NCBI RefSeq assembly: GCF_007004655.1
Contig: NZ_ML660117.1
Coordinates: 1 to 51,440, forward strand
Reading direction: 5' to 3'
Origin: Exilibacterium tricleocarpae
Lineage (GTDB): Bacteria; Pseudomonadota; Gammaproteobacteria; Pseudomonadales; Cellvibrionaceae
Length of the DNA stretch: 51,440 bases
In this document: positions 36,225 to 44,568 of the stretch, piece by piece
Layout: the number at the start of each line of letters is the position of its first letter
How positions within the stretch are numbered: position 1 is the stretch's first letter
The notes under the pieces: model-generated
Seen by the model: only the letters and a program-made list of their open reading frames with translations
Told to the model about the DNA's origin: nothing
The model's database searches: none
Translations under genes and position numbers: made by a program

Positions 36225-38213
36225 TCAACTTGGTGTATTGAAGTCCACCTCACTCAAAATGGAGGTTAAGACCTCCGCAGTGATTGGTTTTAAAACACTC
36301 CTCTCAACGCCCATTGCCGCCGCCTTGGAGAAATCCACCTCGGCACCGCTGATAACGACAATTCTTATCGCACTGTCCAGAGCGGTCAATTGCGCACAGA
36401 GTTGATAACCGTCGTCTTCCCCCAGGTGCAGGTCAACCAGAGCCAAGTCAATCTTTTCAGCGCCGGCAATAGCGAGTGCCGCTGATGCTGAGTTGGCGAT
36501 AGTCGCCCGATGTCCCAAGCGGGTCAACCACTCAGCCAATACCTGCGCGGCATCCCCATCGTCATCGACAACCAATACCTGCATGGTTTGTCGGGCTTTT
36601 GGCTCCGACCTGGTCTCCCCCTCGGACAGGCGCGCCAAATGGGTAGCCAGACAGTGATATAGGCGGGCCCGAGTCACCGGCTTACTGAGATAGTCACTGA
36701 ATCCTGCCTCCCTGAGACTATCGTTATCCCCTTTTATATGCCCGGCAGTCAGCGCAACAATGGGGCTGCTAAAGCCTGTTTGACGCAGGTTAACAGTAGC
36801 GTCAAGGCCGCCCATCACAGGCATATGGATATCCATTAAAACAACGGCAAAATGCCGGCCGCGCTGTTCCGCCTGAGCGACTGCCTGCAGCGCTTCGCGT
36901 CCGTTCTTGGCGTAGACGACATCTAGGCCGGTAGTCTCGATAAATTGACCAATCAGTTGGCGAATATCGCGCAAGTCATCGACGATCAATACACTGCCGG
37001 AGAACCGCGGTACGACTACTTTTTCTGTAGTCGCGTCCAATTCACCATCGAAAGTAAGGGCTTGTAGACGGCTGCTATCGATATTGCCGGGATTTATAGA
37101 GAAAGTGAACTCACTGCCCTGCCCCATACGGCTCTGCAACCACAGGTCACCACCGAGGAACGTCACCAAGTGCTTGCTGATTGCCAAACCGAGACCCGCG
37201 CCCGCTCGCGGCTGGACCCGCCCCTGGGTAGAGCGAAAAAAAGGGAGGAAAACCCTCTCTCTGTCGGCGGGTGCAATGCCCATGCCGGTGTCTTTAACAC
37301 TAAACTGCAAAAGGCAGTGGTCTGCATTGTCAATCCAGTCCACGCTCAGCCTAACGCCACCGCGATCGGTGAATTTAACGGCATTGCCGATCAAATTAAG
37401 CAGCACTTGACGCAATCGCATCGGATCGGAGACGATGGTCAGGGGAACCATGTTTGGCGGTTCCAAATGGAAGGTCAGATTTTTCTCTGCAGCCTGGCTG
37501 TGGCCCAATGCATATATGTCGGCAAGAAAGGCCGCAAGCTCAATCGGTTGTTTCTCTAGCGCCAACTGCCCGACATCCAGCCTGGATAAGTCCAACATAT
37601 CATTGAACAACCCCAGCAGGTGTTTACCATTGCGATCAATGATACGAAGTCTATCGCTCAACTCGCTGCTATCGATAGATTGAGCGCTATAAACCTGAGC
37701 TAAGAGTAATTCGGTAAAACCCAATATCGCCGATAAAGGAGACCTTAACTCGTGGCTTAAGTAGGCAAGAAACTCACTTTTTGCCCGGCTCTGGGCTTCG
37801 GCCTTCAGTTGCTCCATACGCGCCATCTCGACTTCTTTGCGTCCTAAAGCATAACGTATGGCACGTTCCAAAGTCTGCGCAGTCAGATTTTCTTTGGTCA
37901 AAAAATCTGCCGCACCAGCTCTTAGGGCCCGATTATCGACTTCATTGACATGAATACCGGATAAAAATATTATCGGACCGGTGAAGCTCAGGGCTTTAGC
38001 ACGCTTCAGCAGCTCGATACCGTCTCTGGCTCCCAGCCGGTAGTCCATCAAACACAGGTCATGGGTGTTTGATTTTAACTGCGCTTCACCGTCGGCAAAA
38101 TCCGTGGCGTAGTCGAGCTGAAAGCGATGACGGCCAATATCGTCTAATAACGCCCGGATAATCAGCACATCATCTTCGTCGTCGTCAACCATCAACAACT
38201 TGATGGGTGGCAT
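36225..38213 (-). CDS. Hybrid histidine kinase REC-HisKA-HATPase-REC-REC
   Basis: A cytoplasmic hub kinase of 662 residues, no membrane segment. ATG 38213 is used; AGG lies 8 bases upstream. Receiver 1 (about 5-120; phospho-Asp in CLMDYRLG, Asp 57) sits at the N-terminus, so input comes from another kinase or phosphotransfer protein. HisKA follows with His 154 in YLSHELRSPLSA, then HATPase_c (LIGNAVKFTDRGG, DTGMGIAPAD, GAGLGLAISKHL). Two further receivers follow (about 400-520, VVLMDIHMPVMGG; about 540-655, LALVDLHLGEDDG). It is the last gene of a four-gene operon with two response regulators and a lone dimerisation domain. Confidence 0.94.
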   Translation of the reverse strand: MPPIKLLMVDDDEDDVLIIRALLDDIGRHRFQLDYATDFADGEAQLKSNTHDLCLMDYRLGARDGIELLKRAKALSFTGPIIFLSGIHVNEVDNRALRAGAADFLTKENLTAQTLERAIRYALGRKEVEMARMEQLKAEAQSRAKSEFLAYLSHELRSPLSAILGFTELLLAQVYSAQSIDSSELSDRLRIIDRNGKHLLGLFNDMLDLSRLDVGQLALEKQPIELAAFLADIYALGHSQAAEKNLTFHLEPPNMVPLTIVSDPMRLRQVLLNLIGNAVKFTDRGGVRLSVDWIDNADHCLLQFSVKDTGMGIAPADRERVFLPFFRSTQGRVQPRAGAGLGLAISKHLVTFLGGDLWLQSRMGQGSEFTFSINPGNIDSSRLQALTFDGELDATTEKVVVPRFSGSVLIVDDLRDIRQLIGQFIETTGLDVVYAKNGREALQAVAQAEQRGRHFAVVLMDIHMPVMGGLDATVNLRQTGFSSPIVALTAGHIKGDNDSLREAGFSDYLSKPVTRARLYHCLATHLARLSEGETRSEPKARQTMQVLVVDDDGDAAQVLAEWLTRLGHRATIANSASAALAIAGAEKIDLALVDLHLGEDDGYQLCAQLTALDSAIRIVVISGAEVDFSKAAAMGVERSVLKPITAEVLTSILSEVDFNTPS

Positions 38214-38221
38214 AGCCAAGC

Positions 38222-38467
38222 CTAACTCGCCAACTCGTCAACAGCGGCTTTTAACCGCTCCAGTTCAACCGAGCATTGCCGGCATTGACGCACGATAACT
38301 GCAAACAGCTCTTCCAGCTTTTCTTTATCATAGCTATCGGTGTGCAAGATCAAGCTACCCAACTCAGCATTCATGGCGATGTTATTCAGTGGATTGCGCA
38401 GATCGTGGATTAGGGTGTTAATTGCATCACTCACGGCAGTATCGGCCCAATCACTAGTTCCGGACAT
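38222..38467 (-). CDS. Stand-alone HisKA-like (DHp) protein
   Basis: Only 81 residues: a two-helix histidine-kinase dimerisation domain with H-box TLIHDLRNPLNNIAMNAE and a second helix (EELFAVIVRQCRQCSVELER), with no ATPase domain. It starts at ATG 38467, 14 bases inside the NtrC-type gene, and ends 8 bases before the hybrid kinase, so all three are translationally linked. It may be a phosphotransfer intermediate or a competitive partner. A frameshift-truncated kinase is the alternative, but no HATPase remnant is visible. Confidence 0.75.
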   Translation of the reverse strand: MSGTSDWADTAVSDAINTLIHDLRNPLNNIAMNAELGSLILHTDSYDKEKLEELFAVIVRQCRQCSVELERLKAAVDELAS

Positions 38468-39785
38468 AGGTATTAAGTTTGTTATAAAGCGTTTTTAGAC
38501 TGATGCCCAGTGTGTCAGCCGCTTTTCTTTTGTCACCTTGAAAGTGCTCCAGGGTTTTTTCGATCAGCTCCTGCTCCACATCGCTCACAGTTTTGCCCAC
38601 CCAGCCGCTCGCCGGCGACGACTCAGCGGCCGCCTCAACTCGCGAAAATGGCGAGGATAACTGCTCAGGTAGCTGGATTTTACCCGTGGCGGGATCAGCC
38701 ATAATATAGGCCCGGTGCACGAGATGACGTAATTCTCGCACATTGCCAGGCCAACTGTACTGTTGAATACGGAGTAAATCTACATCGCTTACGCCAATAT
38801 GAGTATGATGAACCTCATTAAAATCAGCCAGAAAGTGCCTGACCAGCAGCGGTATATCCTCCCTGCGTTCTCGCAGGGGGGGAATTTGGATGGGAAATAC
38901 GGCCAAGCGATAATACAAGTCTTCACGCAGGCAATTGTCACTGGCAATGTCGGCTTCTTTACGATTGGTGGCAGATATCACGCGACAGTGGATGTCGGTT
39001 TGGGTCGTTGCCCCCAGGCGAGTAATCTTTTGCGTTTCCAGCGCACGCAGCAAATTAGGCTGTAAATCAATGGGCATTTCCGTGATTTCATCGAGGAACA
39101 AGGTGCCATTTTTAGCCAGTTCAAAGACACCGGCTTTACGATGCGTCGCACCGGTGAAAGCACCCTTCTCATGGCCAAACAATTCACTGCCAATCAGGTC
39201 GCGGGCAAAGGCACCACAATTGGTAGCCACAAAGGGGGTGTCCGGCGCGCAGGCATTGTGGATAGCCGCGGCAACCACCTCTTTCCCAACCCCACTCTCT
39301 CCCATCAACATCACATTGGCATGGGCGGCGGCAACCCGCTCAATCATCGTATACAGCGCCTTCATGCAATCCGACTCTCCCACCAAACAGCCGAAATGCA
39401 GGGTGGTACCTGCGGCGTCAGTGTTTCTCGCATCCCTATTGGCCGCCAGGAAAGACTGTAGCGCCTCCAGCTCTAACGGCTTGATAAAATAGGTGATGTT
39501 GGGGCCGTGCAAGGTCATACCGATAGACTTAACCGACGGATGCCCTGTGATTATGGCGATCTGGGTGTCTTCCCGCTGCGACGGCAGCGCTTCAACCACA
39601 TTGAAACCACTGCCATCGGGTAGAAACAAATCCAAAATAAGATGAGTAAAACGCCGCTCAACGACCAGCGCTCGGGCCTCACTGACGCTGGCTGCGGTTT
39701 GCACTTGATGTCCCAACCTGTCTAATAACTCAGCAGCGGCCTGAACAAAAGCGTTGTCATCATCAACTAATAGTATTGATGCCAC
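38454..39785 (-). CDS. NtrC-type sigma-54 response regulator
   Basis: Activates sigma-54 promoters when phosphorylated. 443 residues, GTG start at 39785. Receiver domain 1-120 with phospho-Asp 52 (LILDLFLPDGSG); AAA+ domain with Walker A GESGVGKE (162-169) and the sigma-54-contacting GAFTGA loop (208-213), Walker B FLDEITEMP; C-terminal Fis-type helix-turn-helix (RKAADTLGISLKTLYNKL). All functional motifs are intact. Second gene of the phosphorelay operon. Target promoters are not identified here. Confidence 0.95.
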   Translation of the reverse strand: MASILLVDDDNAFVQAAAELLDRLGHQVQTAASVSEARALVVERRFTHLILDLFLPDGSGFNVVEALPSQREDTQIAIITGHPSVKSIGMTLHGPNITYFIKPLELEALQSFLAANRDARNTDAAGTTLHFGCLVGESDCMKALYTMIERVAAAHANVMLMGESGVGKEVVAAAIHNACAPDTPFVATNCGAFARDLIGSELFGHEKGAFTGATHRKAGVFELAKNGTLFLDEITEMPIDLQPNLLRALETQKITRLGATTQTDIHCRVISATNRKEADIASDNCLREDLYYRLAVFPIQIPPLRERREDIPLLVRHFLADFNEVHHTHIGVSDVDLLRIQQYSWPGNVRELRHLVHRAYIMADPATGKIQLPEQLSSPFSRVEAAAESSPASGWVGKTVSDVEQELIEKTLEHFQGDKRKAADTLGISLKTLYNKLNTYVRN

Positions 39786-39886
39786 TGTTTATTGGCTCCA
39801 TTTGTCGCTATTGCTTGTATGCCCTTGCGTCCCTGGTTTGTGTAAAACTTCCAAAGTTCTGCAGAAAGTGCCCTACTGCCGTAAGA

Positions 39887-40327
39887 TTACCTTGTCAGCA
39901 CTGCAGTTTCTATCCAATATTTTTTAATCAGGGCAAAGATATCAACCAATTCATCAAAGGTAGAGGGCTTGGTGAAAAATGTATTGCCGCCCTGCTGATA
40001 CGTTAGAAGGATATCTTCATCGGAGCTGGAGGTGGTGAAGACAATCACCGGGATGTGCTTGTAGCTTTCTGTGCCTTTAATCTCCCTGAGCGTCTGCCGG
40101 CCGTCTTTGCGCGGCATATTTAAATCCAACAGAATAATAGCCGGATTTTGCACCGAACACGCCAGTAAGCTGAGCAGCTCCTGGCCGTCGCTGGCAAAAC
40201 GAACATCCTTTTCCCGAACCCCGTTTTGGACCAAGGCATCTTTCATTAACATCTGGTCGTCTGGATCATCCTCGGCTATTATCAATTGTGGCTTGGGAAC
40301 GACATCTGCGGAAAGTGATAGGCTCAT
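39887..40327 (-). CDS. Single-domain response regulator (Rcp1-like)
   Basis: A 146-residue receiver-only protein. Acidic pair in IIAEDDPDDQ, phospho-Asp in ILLDLNMPRKDGR, Thr in VFTTSSSDEDIL, Lys in FFTKPSTFDE. This DDPDDQ/LDLNMP pattern is typical of Rcp1-like regulators that pair with phytochromes and other hybrid kinases. Here it heads the operon with the NtrC regulator, the DHp protein and the hybrid kinase; it could also serve the orphan bacteriophytochrome at 28543-30885. Confidence 0.93.
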   Translation of the reverse strand: MSLSLSADVVPKPQLIIAEDDPDDQMLMKDALVQNGVREKDVRFASDGQELLSLLACSVQNPAIILLDLNMPRKDGRQTLREIKGTESYKHIPVIVFTTSSSDEDILLTYQQGGNTFFTKPSTFDELVDIFALIKKYWIETAVLTR

Positions 40328-40574
40328 AGTAAGCTGCTCCCAGGCAGCGCGTAATGGTCTTGTAGGCTTAAGTACCCGGCTAACACTGGTATTAATTTTG
40401 CAATTTACCCGACCGAGCTAGGTTTTATCATGTTCCGGGTCATACCACTGGCAGTTATTTGCTGCCTAACCCACTATCAAGCTGGTAACCGCAAGATCGA
40501 TAAGTGCCAAGGTTTACAGTAGCGGGACGGTAATAGCAAGGGATATCAAAGGTCCATCTATCTTTACGGCCGGC

Positions 40575-40621
40575 ATATTAGCTTACTAATATGGAATTTG
40601 CAACATTAGCTTGGTAATATT
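40575..40621 (+). promoter_or_regulatory. Paired operator palindromes upstream of S24 repressor gene
   Basis: ATATTAGCTTACTAATAT (40575-40592) is a 7-bp perfect palindrome with a CTTA centre. AACATTAGCTTGGTAATATT (40602-40621) is a second, imperfect version. Their centres are 28 bases apart, close to three DNA turns, and they end 7 bases before the first in-frame ATG. This is the layout expected for cooperative autoregulation by a CI/LexA-like repressor. Confidence 0.65.
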
Positions 40622-40628
40622 TAAACTG

Positions 40629-41420
40629 ATGATGATGAAAACACCCGGAGCCATCAAAGAGAGAATCGCTTATATTCGCGACAGGCTGTGTCTTTCGCAA
40701 CTGGAATTCGCAGAAGAGGTAGGTATTACCCAGGGCGCCCTGTCCCAGCTTGAGTCGGGGAAGTCCAAGCTGTCGCTGGATACGATCAGGAAGATTAGCC
40801 ATACCTACTCGGTCAACTGCAACTGGCTGATCAACGGTGACGGGGATATGTTGATGAAAGAAGAGTCACCAGGAGTTGATGTGTCGGTTGCAAATAGCCA
40901 TGAAGAGGGCCTGATCCCCTTGATTAACGAAGAGGCCCGGGCAGGTTATATCGAGCGGTGTCAGGATTTGGAGTTTATCAGTACACTGGACGTTTACAAG
41001 ATTCCGGGGTACGAGGTGGGCAATTACCGCCTGTTCGAGATCGAAGGTGACAGTATGCTGCCGACAATTCATCCGCGAGAGATTGTCGTCGCTGAGAAAG
41101 TGGAAACCACAGAGAATCTCGAAAATGGAACATTGTGTATTGTCATAGCCGAAGATGGCATTGTCGCCAAGCGCGCTTACCAGGACGAACTGGACATGTC
41201 GCTTCTTATCCTGAAAAGCGACAATGCAGACTTCAAAACCTATACCCTCAAGTTGGATGAGGTTATTGAGATTTGGGAAATTAAGGCAAAAATTACCAAT
41301 GTCTTTGCCCAGGAACAACTGATCAGCGCCGCGAGAATGGAAACATTGGAGTCCGATATTCAGGAACTCAAGCAGAAGATGAGTGAAGTCTACAAAAACA
41401 CCCAGCCTGTGAAGGACTAG
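40629..41420 (+). CDS. XRE/S24 phage-repressor-type regulator
   Basis: A LexA/CI-like repressor of 263 residues; three ATGs at 40629, 40632 and 40635 are equally possible starts, and ATG 40611 would start inside the second operator. The N-terminal helix-turn-helix (LCLSQLEFAEEVGITQGALS) is followed by an S24 domain with nucleophile Ser in IEGDSMLPTIHPRE (about 142) and base Lys in GIVAKRAY (about 181). An Ala-Gly pair in EEARAGYIER (about 105) sits where LexA-type proteins cleave themselves. A C-terminal coiled coil (ARMETLESDIQELKQKMSEV) is added. No phage genes are adjacent; a role in stress control is inferred. Confidence 0.9.
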   Translation: MMMKTPGAIKERIAYIRDRLCLSQLEFAEEVGITQGALSQLESGKSKLSLDTIRKISHTYSVNCNWLINGDGDMLMKEESPGVDVSVANSHEEGLIPLINEEARAGYIERCQDLEFISTLDVYKIPGYEVGNYRLFEIEGDSMLPTIHPREIVVAEKVETTENLENGTLCIVIAEDGIVAKRAYQDELDMSLLILKSDNADFKTYTLKLDEVIEIWEIKAKITNVFAQEQLISAARMETLESDIQELKQKMSEVYKNTQPVKD

Positions 41421-41509
41421 TCCCGGCAATACTCTACCAGCCCCTATTGGAGAGGGCTTGTAAGGGGTATGCTGTGTCGCACAATGGTCTAAGCAGAGGC
41501 GGAACAATA

Positions 41510-41537
41510 CGGCGCTATCCAGAGATGAATAGCGCCG
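41510..41537. terminator. Shared hairpin between convergent genes
   Basis: CGGCGCTAT (41510-41518) pairs with ATAGCGCCG (41529-41537) around a 10-base loop, in the 138-base space between the convergent repressor and heme peroxidase genes. It can serve both. No strong T tract is present. Confidence 0.55.
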
Positions 41538-41558
41538 CAGGGCCTGCGCAGCCAGTGA

Positions 41559-43256
41559 CTAGTTTGCTACCCTAAAAACATTCCTTGCGATTTCATTTTG
41601 GCCAATATCGGTGTTCCTGACGATTATGTGAGACAGTCGGGTATTTTCAATGTCCTGGAGGGTATTGCCTGTAAACACACGTTGATACCAGAATCTGTCT
41701 CCGTCGCGCAGGCGGGTAAACTGGTCCTTGATGATCGCATGGAACAGTTCGCCGACAAGCCCGCCTTGAACATGACGCTCAGCCAAACCACCTACCCACA
41801 GGTCTACATCGTCCACACTGTTATAGACCATTCTGAGCTTTCTCTTGGTAGCCCCGGTAGCGTTCATCTCATTGAAGCTGTTCACACGCGGCAAACCCAT
41901 CGCTTCCCGGGCATCATTGTATCTCGGCAGACCATGATCGCGGCCTCGCTGGATATTCAAACTCGCCAGGTCAAAACCGCCGGCGCCGGGAGGTCCGAAC
42001 AGGAAATTGCGGACATCGTCAACTATCTGTACATCGATATCCATCGCACGCTGGGCCGCGAGGCCGCGCAAAACAGGTTCGAGCCCACCCTCTCGAACCA
42101 GTCTATCGGGCGTAAAAAATGAATCCCGTAAAGCCAGATGGCCATCAGCTATTTCATTGCCGAGAGAATCCAACCGCAATAAAAAAGGATTCAGCATAGA
42201 GTGGCCAAGACGGAAAGCGGCGGTGGAAAACTCTGTGGAAATATTAGGGTCCACAGCCTCGTTATACACTGTGTAAGGTGCCAGGTCATTGTTGCGCCCC
42301 AACAATACCGGTAAAAACTCCTTATAAGTGATAACCTGCATAAACGCCCCGACGAGCTGCCTGGCTATCTCATACGCCTCGTTGCCGAATATACCACTGG
42401 CATTAAACTGATCGACCAGCCTGTTGTGTTCACGAACAAAAAGGGTATGCATGGTCATCAGGCCAACTTGTTCATTGGCCCGCAGATCACCGGCAATAAA
42501 GAAGTCAGCGGGAGAACCCGACACGTTAGGCCCTAAATCATTGGGAATGCCATTTTCGTTGAAAGGCAATAGGTTGCCCTCACTTGTCTTCAGCCGTCCC
42601 GTGCCATCAAGTGTTCGCAGCGCAAAAGCCCGTGCAGCGGTAGAACCATAGACACTCGATGCGTCTACCCAGGCGGTGATACTGTTGATTTGCTCCCTCG
42701 GGTTACCCGCGCCCGTGCCGGTCTGTTCATTAAACAGTGATCGACTAAAAGAAATTTGTACATTACCGGTATTCAAGGGATCGAATGCGAGATCGCCAAG
42801 CGGAATAAAAACCGGCGCACTTTCTCCCGATTCATCAGCAGGCGTTAAATCCAGGTCATGATCGATAAACTGGCCCCACTGCCATAAAAACGCGCTGGCC
42901 CGGCGCCGGTTCTCCCGAACCGTATCTTCATTCATCACATAATTGCTGATTATACGCGGACTGCTCAAAGTTGCACCGGCCATAGAGGAAACCCCGTCTC
43001 CGTAGGTATTCGGTGCCAGACGCTTTAAATCACTGTCGATCGCACCGGCAGAGGGATTGCTCAAATTATTAAAACTGCCGTTAAAGGTGCGGTATTCACT
43101 CGTCACCTCAAAAAGATTCAAGTTGCTGAAAGATCGGGAGTCAAAGGCTTTTTCATCAAAAAACTCATAACCCTCAATATCCAACTCTGCCGACCCCAAA
43201 GACGCCTGACTAAAAGAAAAGCCAAGTAAAACACAAAACCAAAATACCTTTTTCAT
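41559..43256 (-). CDS. Secreted animal-type heme peroxidase
   Basis: A 565-residue member of the animal heme peroxidase superfamily (myeloperoxidase/peroxinectin-like). Signal peptide 1-22. The distal His-containing motif is WGQFIDHDLDLTPA (His 133), the Ca-binding loop ASSVYGS (about 199-205), the distal Arg/Glu in FVREHNRLVDQF (275-276), and the proximal His in FRLGHSMLNPFL (352). LNIQRGRDHGLPRYNDARE is the conserved heme-contact helix. All catalytic residues are present. In bacteria such proteins oxidise halides or phenolics outside the cell. TAGGAGATAGG provides the ribosome binding site. No tight operon partner; the sorting of its product is by Sec signal only. Confidence 0.94.
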   Translation of the reverse strand: MKKVFWFCVLLGFSFSQASLGSAELDIEGYEFFDEKAFDSRSFSNLNLFEVTSEYRTFNGSFNNLSNPSAGAIDSDLKRLAPNTYGDGVSSMAGATLSSPRIISNYVMNEDTVRENRRRASAFLWQWGQFIDHDLDLTPADESGESAPVFIPLGDLAFDPLNTGNVQISFSRSLFNEQTGTGAGNPREQINSITAWVDASSVYGSTAARAFALRTLDGTGRLKTSEGNLLPFNENGIPNDLGPNVSGSPADFFIAGDLRANEQVGLMTMHTLFVREHNRLVDQFNASGIFGNEAYEIARQLVGAFMQVITYKEFLPVLLGRNNDLAPYTVYNEAVDPNISTEFSTAAFRLGHSMLNPFLLRLDSLGNEIADGHLALRDSFFTPDRLVREGGLEPVLRGLAAQRAMDIDVQIVDDVRNFLFGPPGAGGFDLASLNIQRGRDHGLPRYNDAREAMGLPRVNSFNEMNATGATKRKLRMVYNSVDDVDLWVGGLAERHVQGGLVGELFHAIIKDQFTRLRDGDRFWYQRVFTGNTLQDIENTRLSHIIVRNTDIGQNEIARNVFRVAN

Positions 43257-43601
43257 TACCTATCTCCTAATGGTTTAACATGATTGTTGCTTTCTCGTTA
43301 CAACTACTCTCCTACTGTTTACACGAACAAAACCGCTCTTTACCACTCCACAGGCCAGAGCGATGTTACGCATGGTTTAGAAACCAATAAACTCAAAAAA
43401 AGATGAAAACGCAGTTTATGACTGCAAAAAAACTATAAAGATATCATCAGCAATATTTCAATATCGGCCGTTAAAGCAGCTATTTTACTGAGCACTTTTT
43501 GTCTAGCCTTCGGCAATAGATGCCTTCCTTTGCAGTAGAAACTTCCCGCCCTATAGAAATCTCGGCATGGACCCTGATAAGCCATCCAAAGTTACCTGGG
43601 C
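43257..43601. other. Gene-free interval upstream of the peroxidase
   Basis: About 345 A/T-rich bases between the peroxidase start and the VOC gene end. No gene seen. It holds the peroxidase promoter; no obvious terminator of the VOC gene was found. Confidence 0.45.
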
Positions 43602-44009
43602 TTACATTTTCGACATATCCCACCAGGTAGCTTCGATTTTGTGGCCATCGAGATCCCGCACAAAACAGCCGTAGTAAGCATCTCCATAATCGGCCCTCGG
43701 GCCGGGCTCTCCCTGGCCCTGCGCGCCTGCCGCAATCGCAGCTTCATAGAACTTGTGAACCATGTCCCTGCCCTGTGCATCGAACGCGATATGAGTGCCG
43801 TTGCCTACCGTTGCATCTTCACCATCGGCCGGTGTCTGAACCCAAAAAATCGGCAAGCCATCTCTGCCATATGCCGCTGCCCCCGGATACTCCATTGTCT
43901 TCTCAAACCCCAGGGATGCCATTACACGATCATAGAAAGCGGTGGCTTTCTCAAAATTATTGGTACCAATAGAAACATGAGAAATTACGGGGCGTTCGCT
44001 CTGTGACAT
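43602..44009 (-). CDS. VOC family (glyoxalase-like) protein
   Basis: A 135-residue single-domain vicinal-oxygen-chelate protein. ATG 44009 is preceded by a perfect ribosome binding site (GGAGGTGAT). Metal-ligand positions are visible: HVSIGTNNFEKATAFYD (first His), THIAFDAQGRDMVHKFY (second His) and DLDGHKIEAT (Glu). Betaalphabetabetabeta pattern as in lactoylglutathione-lyase-like proteins of unknown substrate. Followed upstream by the MGMT-like gene with a 25-base gap, so the two may be co-transcribed. Confidence 0.88.
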   Translation of the reverse strand: MSQSERPVISHVSIGTNNFEKATAFYDRVMASLGFEKTMEYPGAAAYGRDGLPIFWVQTPADGEDATVGNGTHIAFDAQGRDMVHKFYEAAIAAGAQGQGEPGPRADYGDAYYGCFVRDLDGHKIEATWWDMSKM

Positions 44010-44034
44010 AATCACCTCCAAATAGCGGTTCTAC

Positions 44035-44439
44035 TTAACCAAACGAAAAAAGTTTCTTGTCAAAGTTCGTTACTCGCGGTTTCCCCTTATTTTCCTCTAC
44101 CTCTATCCCCTCCTCGAGCAGGGAGCGCTGTTGCTCTTTAACACCGCCGGGAAACTGACTGATAAGGCTGCCATCCTTTTTAATCAGGCGCCAATAGCAT
44201 AACTTCTCTTCATCCTTTATAGCCATTTTAATGGACTTCATAGTGCCCGCCGGACAAGCCACATCCACCTTATTCACTCGTGCCAGCTTGTCCCGCAACG
44301 CCTCGATTGAGGCCAGTTTTCCCCGTGGTATTTTATTCACGTACCTGACTACGGTTTTTACCGATGGCTTCACCATTTTGCCGGAGCCCCCGAAAAATTT
44401 TTCCATGGTCTTTGGTATTTTCAAAATTTCATCAGACAC
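44035..44439 (-). CDS. MGMT/alkyltransferase-like family protein, non-canonical
   Basis: A 134-residue protein with the DNA-binding domain fold of O6-alkylguanine transferases. GTG start at 44439 with AGAGGG upstream. IPRGKLASIEALRDKLA matches the helix-turn-helix region, ACPAGTMKSIKMAI the next helix, and CYWRLIKKDGSL the active-site region with the usual PGG and LLEEGI. In true MGMT the motif is PCHR; here it reads CYWR, so the acceptor Cys position holds Tyr. It belongs to a family with YWR at this site and is unlikely to transfer alkyl groups; as with ATL proteins it may bind damaged DNA. Function unproven. Confidence 0.75.
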   Translation of the reverse strand: MSDEILKIPKTMEKFFGGSGKMVKPSVKTVVRYVNKIPRGKLASIEALRDKLARVNKVDVACPAGTMKSIKMAIKDEEKLCYWRLIKKDGSLISQFPGGVKEQQRSLLEEGIEVEENKGKPRVTNFDKKLFSFG

Positions 44440-44568
44440 TCTAATGGCCCTCTTTTAAGAAAAAATTATATTTCATCTGCCAAACTATCAGATACTAACA
44501 AGCCGGCGAAATCAGTCAACAAACATCGGAAAAATAACGCATAGAACCGAAGATTCTTGCGCCATCTA

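Noticed and set aside
40611-41420. Integrated prophage signalled by the CI-like repressor
   Set aside because: No integrase, structural or replication phage genes and no attachment repeats are visible around it.
43602-44439. VOC and MGMT-like genes as part of the polyketide cluster
   Set aside because: Same strand, but there is a 129-base gap to the carbamoyltransferase gene and their families have no usual role in such pathways; membership is not supported.
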